A stretch of DNA of 64,000 bases from Phenylobacterium deserti (lineage in GTDB: Bacteria > Pseudomonadota > Alphaproteobacteria > Caulobacterales > Caulobacteraceae), in NCBI RefSeq assembly GCF_003254705.1, contig NZ_QFYR01000001.1, positions 620,001 to 684,000 on the forward strand, given 5' to 3'. A program made the position numbers and the translations under genes. Position 1 is the stretch's first letter; each line of letters begins with the position of its first letter. This document shows, piece by piece, positions 17,434-25,679 of this stretch. The notes below the pieces were generated by a model. It ran no database searches. It saw only the letters and a list, made by a program, of their open reading frames with translations, and had not been told where the DNA came from.

Positions 17434-18630
17434 ATGTGCCATAGCCGGTGCGTGGAACAGTTCGACGTGGTGGTGATCGGCGCGGGCGCGGCAGGCATGA
17501 TGGCGGCCGCCGAAGCCGGAAAGCGCGGCCGGCGCGTGTTGGTGCTCGACCACGCCAAGGCGCCCGGAGAGAAGATCCGCATATCCGGCGGCGGGCGCTG
17601 CAACTTCACCAACGTGAACACGGCGCCCCCGAACTTCCTGTCGCAGAATCCCGGCTTCGCCATCTCGGCCCTCCGCCGCTACCGGCCGGCCAATTTCATC
17701 GCGCTCGTCGATCGATACGGTATCGCCTGGCACGAGAAGACGCTGGGGCAGCTCTTCTGCGACGGGCCGGCGACCCAGATCGTTCAGATGCTGCTGCGCG
17801 AGATGGAACAGGGCGGGGTGAAGCTGCGCCTCTCCACCCCCGTCGATCGCATCGACAAGGCCGAGACCGGTTTTCGACTCTCCGCCGGCGGCTCCAACAT
17901 CGCCTGCGAAAGCCTGATTGTCGCCACCGGCGGCAAGTCGATCCCGAAGATGGGCGCGACGGGCTTCGGCTACGATGTCGCCCGCCAATTCGGCCTGACC
18001 GTCACCGAGACCCGTCCCGCCCTCGTGCCGCTGACCTTCGAGGTCGGCCTGCTGGAGCGGCTCAAGCCGCTGGCCGGCGTGGCGGTCGATGCGCGGGTGG
18101 CCAGCGGCAAGACCCGCTTTTCCGAGGCGATGCTGTTCACTCATCGCGGCCTCAGCGGCCCGGCGATCCTGCAGATCTCCTCCTACTGGCGCGAAGGCGG
18201 CGAGATCGAGGTCAACATGTCGCCCGGCCAGGACCTATTCGAAGCGCTTCGCCAGGCGCGAACCGCCACCCCGAAGCGGGCGGTGAACACCGTGCTCTCG
18301 CAGTTCGTGCCGCAGCGCCTGGCTCAGCTGGTCGTCGAGCAGGAGGGCGTGCGCGGCAACATCGCCGACGCCTCCGACAAGCTGCTGCGCCGCATCGCGG
18401 CGGCCCTGAACGCCTGGCGCGTGAAGCCGGTCGGGTCGGAAGGCTACCGCACCGCAGAAGTCACCTTAGGCGGCGTCGACACCACCCAGCTGGACAGCCG
18501 CACCCTGGCGGCCAAGTCTGTGCCCGGCCTCTTCTTCATCGGCGAGGTGGTGGACGTCACCGGCTGGCTTGGCGGCTACAATTTCCAGTGGGCCTGGGCC
18601 AGCGGCTGGTGCGCCGGCCAGGCCGCCTGA
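17434..18630 (+). CDS. NAD(P)/FAD-dependent oxidoreductase (HI0933/YhiN family)
   Basis: About 398 residues. An N-terminal FAD-binding Rossmann motif DVVVIGAGAAGMMAAAEAG is followed by the family signature GEKIRISGGGRCNFTN, a central LIVATGGKSIPKMGATGFGY and a C-terminal GLFFIGEVVDVTGWLGGYNF. This matches the HI0933-like flavoprotein family, whose substrate is not established. Three starts are possible: 17404, 17434 (after a GAGGG ribosome-binding site) and GTG at 17452. The 17434 ATG has the best upstream site. It is divergent from the pseudouridine synthase gene. Confidence 0.88.
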   Translation: MCHSRCVEQFDVVVIGAGAAGMMAAAEAGKRGRRVLVLDHAKAPGEKIRISGGGRCNFTNVNTAPPNFLSQNPGFAISALRRYRPANFIALVDRYGIAWHEKTLGQLFCDGPATQIVQMLLREMEQGGVKLRLSTPVDRIDKAETGFRLSAGGSNIACESLIVATGGKSIPKMGATGFGYDVARQFGLTVTETRPALVPLTFEVGLLERLKPLAGVAVDARVASGKTRFSEAMLFTHRGLSGPAILQISSYWREGGEIEVNMSPGQDLFEALRQARTATPKRAVNTVLSQFVPQRLAQLVVEQEGVRGNIADASDKLLRRIAAALNAWRVKPVGSEGYRTAEVTLGGVDTTQLDSRTLAAKSVPGLFFIGEVVDVTGWLGGYNFQWAWASGWCAGQAA

Positions 18631-18654
18631 CAACGAGAAAAAGGGGAAGCGTCC

Positions 18655-19572
18655 GTGTACGGAATGAAGAAGCTGATTGCGGGTCTGGCGGCCCTCGCCG
18701 CCGCCGCGTTCGCCCTGCCCGCCAGCGCCACCGACGTGGCGATCACCTTCGACGACCTGGGCGCCCACAGCGCCCTGCCGCCGGGCGTCACGCGGGTGCA
18801 GGTCGCCGCGGATATCATCGCCGCGCTCAAGGCCGCCGGCGCGCCGCAGGTCTATGGCTTCATCAACGCCGTGCAGAACGAGCGCGAGCCCGCCTCCGCG
18901 CCAGTGCTGGACATGTGGCGCAAGGCCGGCTTCCCGCTGGCCAACCACACCTTCACCCACATGAGCCTGAACCAGAACCCGCTGGCGGACTGGCAGGCCG
19001 ACTTCATCAAGAACGAGCCGGAGCTCCAGAAGCACATGGCCGGGGCCGACTGGCGCTGGGTCCGCTTTCCGTTCCTGCACGAGGGCGACACGCCGCAAAA
19101 GCGCACGCAGGTCCGCGAGTGGCTTGCCGGGCGCAACTACAAGATCGCCAGCGTCACACTCGACTTCTCAGACTGGGCCTACAACGAGACCTATGCCCGC
19201 TGCATGGCGAAGAAGGACGAGACCGCCGTGGCCCGCATGGAAGCCATGTGGCTGAAGGGCGCTGCTGACAGCCTGGCCTATGAGCGCGCCTTGTCGAAGG
19301 CGGTGTTCGGGCGCGAGGTCCCCATGGTGCTGCTGATGCACATCGGGGCGTTCGACGCGCGAATGATGCCCCGGCTGTTGGATCTCTACCGCCGCGAAGG
19401 CGTGCGGCTCGCCACACTGGACGAGGTGGAGCGGGACCCGTTCTACGCAGCCGACTACAAGCCGGCGGCCACGCCCGCCCCGCTCACTTTCGAGAACGCC
19501 GCCAAGGCCAAGGGCGTCCCCGTTCCGCTGAAGACCTGGAGCATCGCGGAACTGGAGACGCTCTGCCGCTAG
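18655..19572 (+). CDS. Secreted polysaccharide deacetylase family protein
   Basis: 305 residues. A signal peptide ends at ASA-TD. The NodB-homology motifs are visible: AITFDDLG (metal-binding Asp and catalytic Asp), ANHTFTHMS (His-x3-His metal ligands) and the arginine loop RFPFLHEGD. Family members remove acetyl or related groups from polysaccharides such as peptidoglycan or chitin; the substrate here is unknown and the protein should act in the periplasm or outside. The GTG start is favoured because AAGGGGAAG lies 4 bases ahead; an ATG three codons later is possible. It lies 24 bases after the flavoprotein gene. Confidence 0.87.
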   Translation: MYGMKKLIAGLAALAAAAFALPASATDVAITFDDLGAHSALPPGVTRVQVAADIIAALKAAGAPQVYGFINAVQNEREPASAPVLDMWRKAGFPLANHTFTHMSLNQNPLADWQADFIKNEPELQKHMAGADWRWVRFPFLHEGDTPQKRTQVREWLAGRNYKIASVTLDFSDWAYNETYARCMAKKDETAVARMEAMWLKGAADSLAYERALSKAVFGREVPMVLLMHIGAFDARMMPRLLDLYRREGVRLATLDEVERDPFYAADYKPAATPAPLTFENAAKAKGVPVPLKTWSIAELETLCR

Positions 19573-19576
19573 GGCC

Positions 19577-21367
19577 TCAGACGAGCGCCTCGAACTCGTC
19601 GACCAGGCGCTCCATCTGCTTCATGCCCGCGGCCCAGAAGGCCTTCTCCCGCGGGTTCAGACCGAAGGGCGCCAGGGCTTCGACATAGGTCTTGGTACCG
19701 CCGGCCGCGAGCAGCTCTTCGTAAAGCGGCGCAAAGCCTTCAGGGTCCTCGCGCCGCTTCTCCATCAGCGCCCGCACCAGCAGGTCGCCAAACGCGTAGG
19801 CGTAGACGTAGAACGGCGCGTGCACGAAGTGGCTGACGTAGGCCCAGTAGTGCTCATAGCCCTCGTTCAGCACCACCGCCGGACCTAGGCTTTCGCCCAT
19901 CACCTCCAGCCACAGGCCGCCGATCTCCTCCGGCGCCAGCTCGCCTTCCTGGCGCGCGTCGTGGAAGCGCCGTTCGAACCGGTGGAAGGCGATCTGCCGG
20001 ACCACCGTGTTCAGCCCGTCCTCGATCTTGCCGGCCAGCAGGCTGCGCTTCTCGGCCGGCGAGGCCTTGGCCAGCAGCTGCTCGAACACCAGCCCCTCGC
20101 CGAAGATCGAGGCGGTCTCGGCCAGCGTCAGCGGCGTGTCGGCCAGCAGGGTGCCCAGCGGTGCGCAAAGAGTCTGGTGGACCGCATGCCCCAGCTCGTG
20201 CGCCAGGGTCAGCACATCCCGCCGCTCGCCCATGTAGTTCATGAAGACGTACGGGTGCCGGTTGGCCGCCACCGGGTGCGAATAAGCGCCCGACTGCTTG
20301 CCCGGCCGCGGCCGCGCGTCGATCCAGGGCTGGGCGAAGAAGGTCTGGGCGGTGTCGGCGAACTTGGGCGCCAGCGCCTGGAAGCTGCCCAGCACCATCT
20401 CACGCGCCTCGTCCCAGCCGTAGGTCTTGGGCTGGCTGGTCACCAGCGGCGCGTTGCGATCCCAGTGGTTCAGCACCGGCAGGCCCATCGCCTTGGCCTT
20501 CAGCCGATAGTAGCGGTGGCTGACGGCCTCGTAGGACTCCACCACCGCCGCTTCCAGCGCCTCCACGGCGTCCGCGTCCACCTCGTTGGCCAGGTGGCGC
20601 GAGGCGGCGGGGTCGGGATAGCTGCGCCAGCGGTCCTCCACCTGCTTTTCGAACGCCAGGGTGTTGAGGCACAGCGCCAGGATGTTTTCCCGCTGCGCCA
20701 GCGCCTCGGCCAGCCCTTCGGCCGCTTCCTGCCGGCGCGTCTGGTCCGGGTCCGACAGTCGGTTCAGGGTCTCGGACAGCGTGAGGTAGTCGTCGCCAAC
20801 CTGAGCGGTCAGGGTCGCCAGGGTCTCGTCGAACAGCCGGCTCCAGTTGGCCACCGCAGGTCCCCGGTCGATCAGCAGGCGCTCCAGCTCGGGCGACAGC
20901 TCGTGCGGCCGGCTCAGGCGCACCCGCCGGATCCACGGCCGCCAGCGGGCGACGGACTCGCTTGCCGCCAGGGCCGCCTCTATCTCGGCGTCCTCCAGCT
21001 GGTTGATCTCCAGGGTGAAGAAGAGGCTTTCCGCCGCGATCTGCGAGGCCCGCGTGCGCAGGTCCGCCTCGAACTTCGCCCACGCCGGGTCGTCCCGCGC
21101 CACCGAGGCCGCCAGCGACGCATAGGCGCCCGCGCCGTACAGCAGCTCCGTCACCTGCTCATAAAGGCCGATGCCCTGGTCCAGCAGGGCGGCGAGCTTG
21201 CCCGCATCGCCCCGCGCCGCCAGCAGCTCGCCCTCCAGCCCGCACAGCTGTCGGTTCACCTGCGCCGCCTGCTTCAGGTCCGCCTCGATGCGGGGATCGC
21301 TGCGATCTGCATAAAGGTCGTCGAGACGCCACTCGGGCAGGCTGTCGGTCTTGAAGGGTGCGTTCAT
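19577..21367 (-). CDS. M3 family oligoendopeptidase F
   Basis: 596 residues. The thermolysin-like zinc motif HELGHAVH is at about residue 388, with a downstream ETASIFGEGLVFEQLL segment giving the third ligand. LPEWRLDDLYAD at the N-terminus and the FYVYAYAFGDLLV segment near the C-terminus are typical of PepF-type oligoendopeptidases of family M3. These cytoplasmic enzymes degrade short peptides. No signal peptide. The ATG at 21367 (MNAPF) is preferred to an upstream in-frame codon seven residues earlier. A REP-like repeat lies upstream. Confidence 0.93.
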   Translation of the reverse strand: MNAPFKTDSLPEWRLDDLYADRSDPRIEADLKQAAQVNRQLCGLEGELLAARGDAGKLAALLDQGIGLYEQVTELLYGAGAYASLAASVARDDPAWAKFEADLRTRASQIAAESLFFTLEINQLEDAEIEAALAASESVARWRPWIRRVRLSRPHELSPELERLLIDRGPAVANWSRLFDETLATLTAQVGDDYLTLSETLNRLSDPDQTRRQEAAEGLAEALAQRENILALCLNTLAFEKQVEDRWRSYPDPAASRHLANEVDADAVEALEAAVVESYEAVSHRYYRLKAKAMGLPVLNHWDRNAPLVTSQPKTYGWDEAREMVLGSFQALAPKFADTAQTFFAQPWIDARPRPGKQSGAYSHPVAANRHPYVFMNYMGERRDVLTLAHELGHAVHQTLCAPLGTLLADTPLTLAETASIFGEGLVFEQLLAKASPAEKRSLLAGKIEDGLNTVVRQIAFHRFERRFHDARQEGELAPEEIGGLWLEVMGESLGPAVVLNEGYEHYWAYVSHFVHAPFYVYAYAFGDLLVRALMEKRREDPEGFAPLYEELLAAGGTKTYVEALAPFGLNPREKAFWAAGMKQMERLVDEFEALV

Positions 21368-21406
21368 GGGCCGGGATATAGGCCACAAGATCGCAGGGCG
21401 TTAGAT

Positions 21407-21517
21407 GCTCCCCCTCAGGGGGAGCTGTCGCGAAGCGACTGAGGGGGTTCCACCAGCCGACTCTGCGGCTGGAACCCCCTCCGGCCCTCCGGGCCACCTC
21501 CCCTTGAAGGGGAAGAG
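21407..21517. repeat. REP-like palindromic element, two copies head to head
   Basis: Two related units face each other. The first begins with the palindrome GCTCCCCCTCAGGGGGAGC and continues through a second small hairpin (GTCGCGAAGCGAC) to a GAGGGGGTTCCACC end. The second unit is the inverted counterpart, from GGAACCCCCTCC to CCCCTTGAAGGGG. A single further copy lies at 63224-63272. Such C/G-rich palindromic units are dispersed in intergenic regions of many Caulobacterales genomes. It lies between the M3 peptidase and AsnC-type regulator genes. Confidence 0.8.
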
Positions 21518-21527
21518 CGGGCGACTC

Positions 21528-21950
21528 TCAAACCTTCTGCGTCGCCAGCAGCAGCGACGTCTCCGTCGACGCAATGCCTTCGATGGTTCGTATCCCATCC
21601 AGTGTGGCGCTGAACTCGGCGAGGTCCCCCGTCACCAGCTCGACCACCAGATCCCAGCGCCCGTTGGTGGTGTGGATCTTGTCCACCTGCGGAAAGCCCT
21701 TCAGCGCCTTGATCACCGCCGCGGAGCGCTCGCCTTCGATGGCGATGCTCATGATCGCCCGCACCCGCTGCGCCTCCAGCTCGGGTCGCGTGCGGACCGT
21801 GAAGCCTTGGATCACCCCCCGCGCCACCATCCGCTCGATGCGGTTCTGCACCGTCCCGCGCGAGACCTTCAGCTTCGCCGCCAGCCCGGACGCCGGCTCA
21901 CGCGAGTCGGCCCGCAGCAGGGCCAAAAGTTTGCGGTCGAGATCGTCCAT
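21528..21950 (-). CDS. Lrp/AsnC family transcriptional regulator
   Basis: 140 residues. An N-terminal winged helix-turn-helix (DLDRKLLALLRADSREPASG, then LAAKLKVSRGTVQNRIERM) is followed by the RAM/AsnC ligand-binding domain (VDKIHTTNGRWDLVVEL). Members sense amino acids and form octamers or larger complexes. It is divergent from the guanidino-hydrolase and ornithine aminotransferase genes, so it probably regulates arginine/ornithine catabolism, likely with arginine or ornithine as effector. The ATG at 21950 (MDDLD) gives the usual start. The frame is open 18 codons further but carries no family similarity. Confidence 0.92.
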   Translation of the reverse strand: MDDLDRKLLALLRADSREPASGLAAKLKVSRGTVQNRIERMVARGVIQGFTVRTRPELEAQRVRAIMSIAIEGERSAAVIKALKGFPQVDKIHTTNGRWDLVVELVTGDLAEFSATLDGIRTIEGIASTETSLLLATQKV

Positions 21951-22076
21951 CGGATCGCCAGTCCAGCTTAGCAGATCGCCAGAGTTTCTGACGAAGCGTA
22001 GCACTCTGACCGCTATCCGCTAGCGCCGCCGCGCGTGATCCTCTTCGGCACAGGCTGTTTTCAGGAGAGAGACACC

Positions 22077-22958
22077 ATGGATGGTCGGCCCCAGTTCCTG
22101 ATGACCGATCCGGCGCATTTCGACATCTGCTACCAGATCAATCCGTGGATGAGGCCCGCCGACTGGGATGCCGATCGGGCGGCCTGCCAGCAGCGCGCCG
22201 TCGCCGCCTCTCGAGCCCTGAAGAGCGCGCTTCGCGTGGCCGGCGCGCAGGTGGAGACGATCGAGGGCGTCCGCGGCCTGCCGGACCTGGTCTTCCCCGC
22301 CAACGCCGCCGTAGTGCTCGACGGCAAGGTGCTGGTGGCGAGCTTCCGCTACCCCGAGCGGCAGGGCGAGGAGGCGGTGTTCCGCTCCGCTTTCATGCAG
22401 CTGAAGTCGCGCGGCCTTGTGCGCGAGGTGGTCAACCTGCCCGAGGGCGTCATCCAGGAAGGCGCCGGCGACTGCATCTGGGACGCTGACCGGCGCCTGT
22501 TCTGGGCGGCCCACGGCCCTCGCTCCAGCCACAGCTCTATCGCGGTCATCCGCAAGACCTTCGGCCAGGAGGTCGTGCCGCTGGAGCTCGCCTCCGACCG
22601 CTTCTACCACCTGGACACCTGTTTCTGCCCGCTGGCCGGCGGCAAGCTGCTGTTCTTCCCCGAGGCTTTCACCCCCGCCGCCCTGGCGGAGATCTACGCC
22701 CGCGTCCCCGCCGCCCAGCGCATCGTCGCTACCGCCGAAGAGGCCGCCGCCTTCTGCGTCAACGCGGTGAACCTCGACGCCAAGGTCATCATGGCCCGCG
22801 CGCCCGAAACCCTGCGCCGCAAGCTGCAGTCCCGCGGCTACAGCCTGGTGGAGGTGGACCTCGACCCGTTCATCCTGTCGGGCGGCGCCGCCTACTGCAT
22901 GACCCTGCGCCTCGACCGGACCAGCCAGCCCTCCTCCGCGTTCCTCGCCGCCGAATAG
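22077..22958 (+). CDS. Arginine deiminase-superfamily hydrolase (possible citrulline hydrolase CtlX or DDAH-like)
   Basis: 293 residues of the guanidino-modifying fold. Visible signatures are [12 protein letters not shown], the EGAGDCIWD segment, the catalytic His in [10 protein letters not shown], and the catalytic Cys (about residue 274) in [12 protein letters not shown]. The family includes dimethylarginine dimethylaminohydrolase, arginine deiminase-related proteins and the citrulline hydrolase CtlX, which yields ornithine. The FPANA segment in place of the usual Asp-rich loop and the adjacent ornithine aminotransferase favour an ornithine-forming role; this is inference. A strong ribosome-binding site (AGGAGAG) precedes the ATG. 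It is separated by 11 bases from the next gene. Confidence 0.8.
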   Translation: MDGRPQFLMTDPAHFDICYQINPWMRPADWDADRAACQQRAVAASRALKSALRVAGAQVETIEGVRGLPDLVFPANAAVVLDGKVLVASFRYPERQGEEAVFRSAFMQLKSRGLVREVVNLPEGVIQEGAGDCIWDADRRLFWAAHGPRSSHSSIAVIRKTFGQEVVPLELASDRFYHLDTCFCPLAGGKLLFFPEAFTPAALAEIYARVPAAQRIVATAEEAAAFCVNAVNLDAKVIMARAPETLRRKLQSRGYSLVEVDLDPFILSGGAAYCMTLRLDRTSQPSSAFLAAE

Positions 22959-22969
22959 GAGCTCCGGTC

Positions 22970-24190
22970 ATGAACGACATCTCGCTTCACCGCTCCCCCG
23001 CCGACCACCTGATCGCCCTGGAAGCGCTCTATGGGGCCAAGAACTACAAGCCGCTGGACGTCGTCCTGACGCGGGGCGAGGGCGTCTGGGTCTGGGACGT
23101 GGACGGCCGGCGCTACATGGACTGCCTGTCCGCCTATTCCGCCGTGAACCAGGGCCACTGCCACCCCAAGATCCTGCAGGCCATGACCGAGCAGGCCTCT
23201 CGCCTGACGCTCACCTCGCGCGCCTTTCGCAACGACCAGCTGCCCCTGCTCTACGAGGAGCTTTGCGCCCTGACCGGCTCGCACAAGATGCTGCCGATGA
23301 ACTCCGGGGCGGAAGCCGTGGAGACCGCGCTCAAGGTCGCCCGAAAGTGGGGATACGAGGTCAAGGGCGTGCCGGACGGCCAGGCCGAGATCATCGTGGC
23401 GTCCGAGAATTTCCACGGCCGCACCGTGGCCATTGTCGGCTTTTCCACCGACCCCGCCTCCCGGGGCGGCTTCGGCCCCTTCGCGCCCGGCTTCAAGGTC
23501 GTGCCCTATGGCGACACAGAGGCGCTGGAAGCTGCCATCGGCCCCAACACCGTGGCCGTCCTGCTGGAGCCGATCCAGGGCGAGGCGGGCGTGATCATCC
23601 CGCCAGCCGGCTACCTCAAACGCGCTCGCGAGCTCTGCACCCGTGAGAACGTCATCCTGATCCTGGACGAGATCCAGACGGGCCTTGGCCGCACCGGCAA
23701 GCTGCTGGCCGAGGAGCACGAAGGGATCGAGGCGGACCTCACGTTGATCGGCAAGGCGCTGTCCGGCGGCTTCTATCCGGTCTCCGCCGTCCTATCGAAC
23801 TCGGAGGTGATGAGCGTCCTGCACCCCGGCGAGCACGGCTCCACCTTCGGCGGCAATCCTCTGGCCTGCGCGGTGGCCCGGGCCGCCCTGCGCGTGCTCA
23901 CGGAGGAGGGCCTGATCGACAACGCCGCCCGCGTGGGCGCGCGTCTGAAGGCCAACTTGTCAGCCATCGACGCCGCTAGCGTGAAGGAGGTCCGCGGCCG
24001 CGGCCTGATGCTCGCCGTCGAGCTGCACCGGGACGCCGGCGGCGCCCGCCGGGTCTGCGAGGACCTCCAGCGCCGCGGCTTGCTGGCCAAGGAGACGCAC
24101 GAGCACACCATCCGGATCGCGCCGCCGCTGATCCTTGACGACTCGCAGGCCGACTGGATCGCCGAGCAGTTCGCGGCCGCCCTGCCCTAA
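22970..24190 (+). CDS. rocD: Ornithine--oxo-acid aminotransferase
   Basis: 406 residues of the class III PLP-dependent aminotransferases. The N-terminal [20 protein letters not shown] and [12 protein letters not shown] segments are typical of Roc[34 protein letters not shown] and the PLP lysine (about K262) in [11 protein letters not shown] follow. The enzyme transfers the delta-amino group of ornithine to 2-oxoglutarate, giving glutamate semialdehyde. It forms an operon with the preceding hydrolase and opposes the AsnC-type regulator, which together suggest an arginine/citrulline to glutamate route. A strong intrinsic terminator follows. Confidence 0.94.
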   Translation: MNDISLHRSPADHLIALEALYGAKNYKPLDVVLTRGEGVWVWDVDGRRYMDCLSAYSAVNQGHCHPKILQAMTEQASRLTLTSRAFRNDQLPLLYEELCALTGSHKMLPMNSGAEAVETALKVARKWGYEVKGVPDGQAEIIVASENFHGRTVAIVGFSTDPASRGGFGPFAPGFKVVPYGDTEALEAAIGPNTVAVLLEPIQGEAGVIIPPAGYLKRARELCTRENVILILDEIQTGLGRTGKLLAEEHEGIEADLTLIGKALSGGFYPVSAVLSNSEVMSVLHPGEHGSTFGGNPLACAVARAALRVLTEEGLIDNAARVGARLKANLSAIDAASVKEVRGRGLMLAVELHRDAGGARRVCEDLQRRGLLAKETHEHTIRIAPPLILDDSQADWIAEQFAAALP

Positions 24191-24216
24191 GGTCCCGCGT
24201 GCTCGGCGCACACCTG

Positions 24217-24247
24217 AAAGGCCGGCCCGCGCCGGCCTTTCTTTTTT
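24217..24247 (+). terminator. Intrinsic terminator after rocD
   Basis: A perfect 10-bp stem (AAAGGCCGGC / GCCGGCCTTT) with a 4-base loop is followed by C and a run of six T. It lies 27 bases after the rocD stop. Confidence 0.92.
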
Positions 24248-24473
24248 CCTGGCGCCTTTTTCAGGGCTTCTGCGTTTGGCGTGGCTCAATCCCAGCCTAC
24301 ATTCGAGGGCGAAGGGTGAAGCTCACGAGGCGCGCCATGATGCGATGTCGACTTTTGAAAGGCCGAGTACGGCTCTGACACGCTCCGCGGCGTCATCAGG
24401 ATGTCGCGCGCCTCCTTCAAGAAGCGGCCCGTGAGCCGCTCGACGCCTCACCCCAAGATTCCTGGAGCTCGTC
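24248..24473. other. Intergenic region, no supported gene
   Basis: Between the rocD terminator and the next small gene I see only a short open frame of 29 codons from 24354 (MSTFERPSTAL...), without a convincing ribosome-binding site or recognisable similarity. It presumably holds the promoter of the small gene at 24474. Confidence 0.4.
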
Positions 24474-24710
24474 ATGGCTCTCCCGATATCCGTTGTCCCG
24501 GCCGGTGAAGGCTGGGCCGTTCGCTCACCTGCCTTCGAGAACGACATGTTCTTCCAGGGCGGGGCCAAGGCCGAAACGACTGCCCGGCGGCTGGCCGACC
24601 AGTACGCCCGCGCGGGGATTGCGGCCGAAGTCAGCGTCTTTCTGCGCAACGGCGCTTTGGCCGGCAGCTTCCGCCACCCGGCCATGGCTCTCGAGCTGAC
24701 CGCCGCCTGA
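24474..24710 (+). CDS. Small hypothetical protein
   Basis: 78 residues with no signal peptide or membrane segment. The pattern ISVVPAGEGWAVRSPAFEND, followed by an Ala-rich helix (TTARRLADQYARAG), loosely resembles small DUF2188-type proteins, but I cannot assign it. TGGAG lies 6 bases ahead of the ATG, supporting translation. It stands alone between a terminator and the next hypothetical gene on the same strand. Confidence 0.6.
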   Translation: MALPISVVPAGEGWAVRSPAFENDMFFQGGAKAETTARRLADQYARAGIAAEVSVFLRNGALAGSFRHPAMALELTAA

Positions 24711-24795
24711 GCGCACCTGCGGCGGCTTCGCCGTGAACTGACTTTTGATTGAAGGGTTTCACCGGGCGACACGTGACCCGAGTGAGACCCTTCAG

Positions 24796-25569
24796 ATGCT
24801 GAAATCCGCCTCCAGAGCCGCCGCGCTGCTTGCTGCGAGCGCCCTGGCGTGCGCCGCTGGGACTGCCTCTGCCGAGCCGGTCAAGGTTGGCGAGCAGACC
24901 GGCTTGGGCCTGACCGGCCCCAAGGTGCCGGACACCCTGAAGAAGGCCAAGGAAGACCCGTACCGCCCGCCCGCCGATCCTCACTGCGAGAGCGTGCCCA
25001 AGGAGCTCGCCGCCCTGGACGAGGTGCTGGGTCCCGACGCCGACGCACCGGAGGAAAAGGAGCCGGCGATCCAGCCGGGCAAGATCATCGGCGGAGTGGT
25101 GCGGGGCATGATCCCCCACCGCGGCGTGGTCCGCTTCGTGACCGGGGCCGACAAGAAGGAAGACGAGCTGAAGGACGCCGCCATGGCCGGCTATGCCCGG
25201 CGCGGTTACCTGAAGGGCCTGTCCAAGACCCTGGTCTGCAACCCTCCGGGCCCGCCGGCCGCTGACGCGGCCCTGCAGCAGACCTCCAACGTTTCGACCA
25301 CCGCCCCGGCGGTGGAGCCGCCCGCGCCCTTGAGCGTGCCGCCGGCCGACGCCGCCGCCCCGTTGGAGCCCGCGCCTGCGCCGGCCCCGGCCCTGCAGGC
25401 TGCGGAAGCCGCGCCCCCGCCGCCGCCCCCGGCCCCAAGCGTGCCGATGGTCACCGAAGCCGCCGCCGAACCTGCGCCTGCGCCGCTGGCTGTTCCGCCC
25501 GTGGAAGAGGCGTCCGGCCAGACCACCGACGTGGCGTTCAGCGCCTCTGGTCTGGACCCGGCGCGTTAA
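24796..25569 (+). CDS. Hypothetical secreted protein with Pro/Ala-rich C-terminus
   Basis: 257 residues, family not recognised. A signal peptide (MLKSASRAAALLAASALACA) is cleaved near ASA-EP. The central part (about 40-150) is compact, with two Cys (HCESV and LVCNPP) that may form a disulfide and the segment GGVVRGMIPHRGVVRFVTGA. From about residue 150 the protein is almost entirely Pro, Ala, Val and Glu, typical of a periplasmic or wall-spanning tether. The ATG at 24796 is chosen because it starts the signal peptide. Confidence 0.7.
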   Translation: MLKSASRAAALLAASALACAAGTASAEPVKVGEQTGLGLTGPKVPDTLKKAKEDPYRPPADPHCESVPKELAALDEVLGPDADAPEEKEPAIQPGKIIGGVVRGMIPHRGVVRFVTGADKKEDELKDAAMAGYARRGYLKGLSKTLVCNPPGPPAADAALQQTSNVSTTAPAVEPPAPLSVPPADAAAPLEPAPAPAPALQAAEAAPPPPPPAPSVPMVTEAAAEPAPAPLAVPPVEEASGQTTDVAFSASGLDPAR

Positions 25570-25679
25570 CCCCCGACTCAGGACTCCGAAACCCCGCCTT
25601 TACCCGATCCCTGTATCAATTCGGGTCACAAGGGAGCCCCGTCCATGAGGCGCGGCCCGGTTATGGTGGGTGTCTTCAA

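Noticed and set aside
16555..18144. 529-codon minus-strand frame covering the pseudouridine synthase and flavoprotein genes
   Set aside because: It has no recognisable domain, and both genes it overlaps have clear signatures in other frames.
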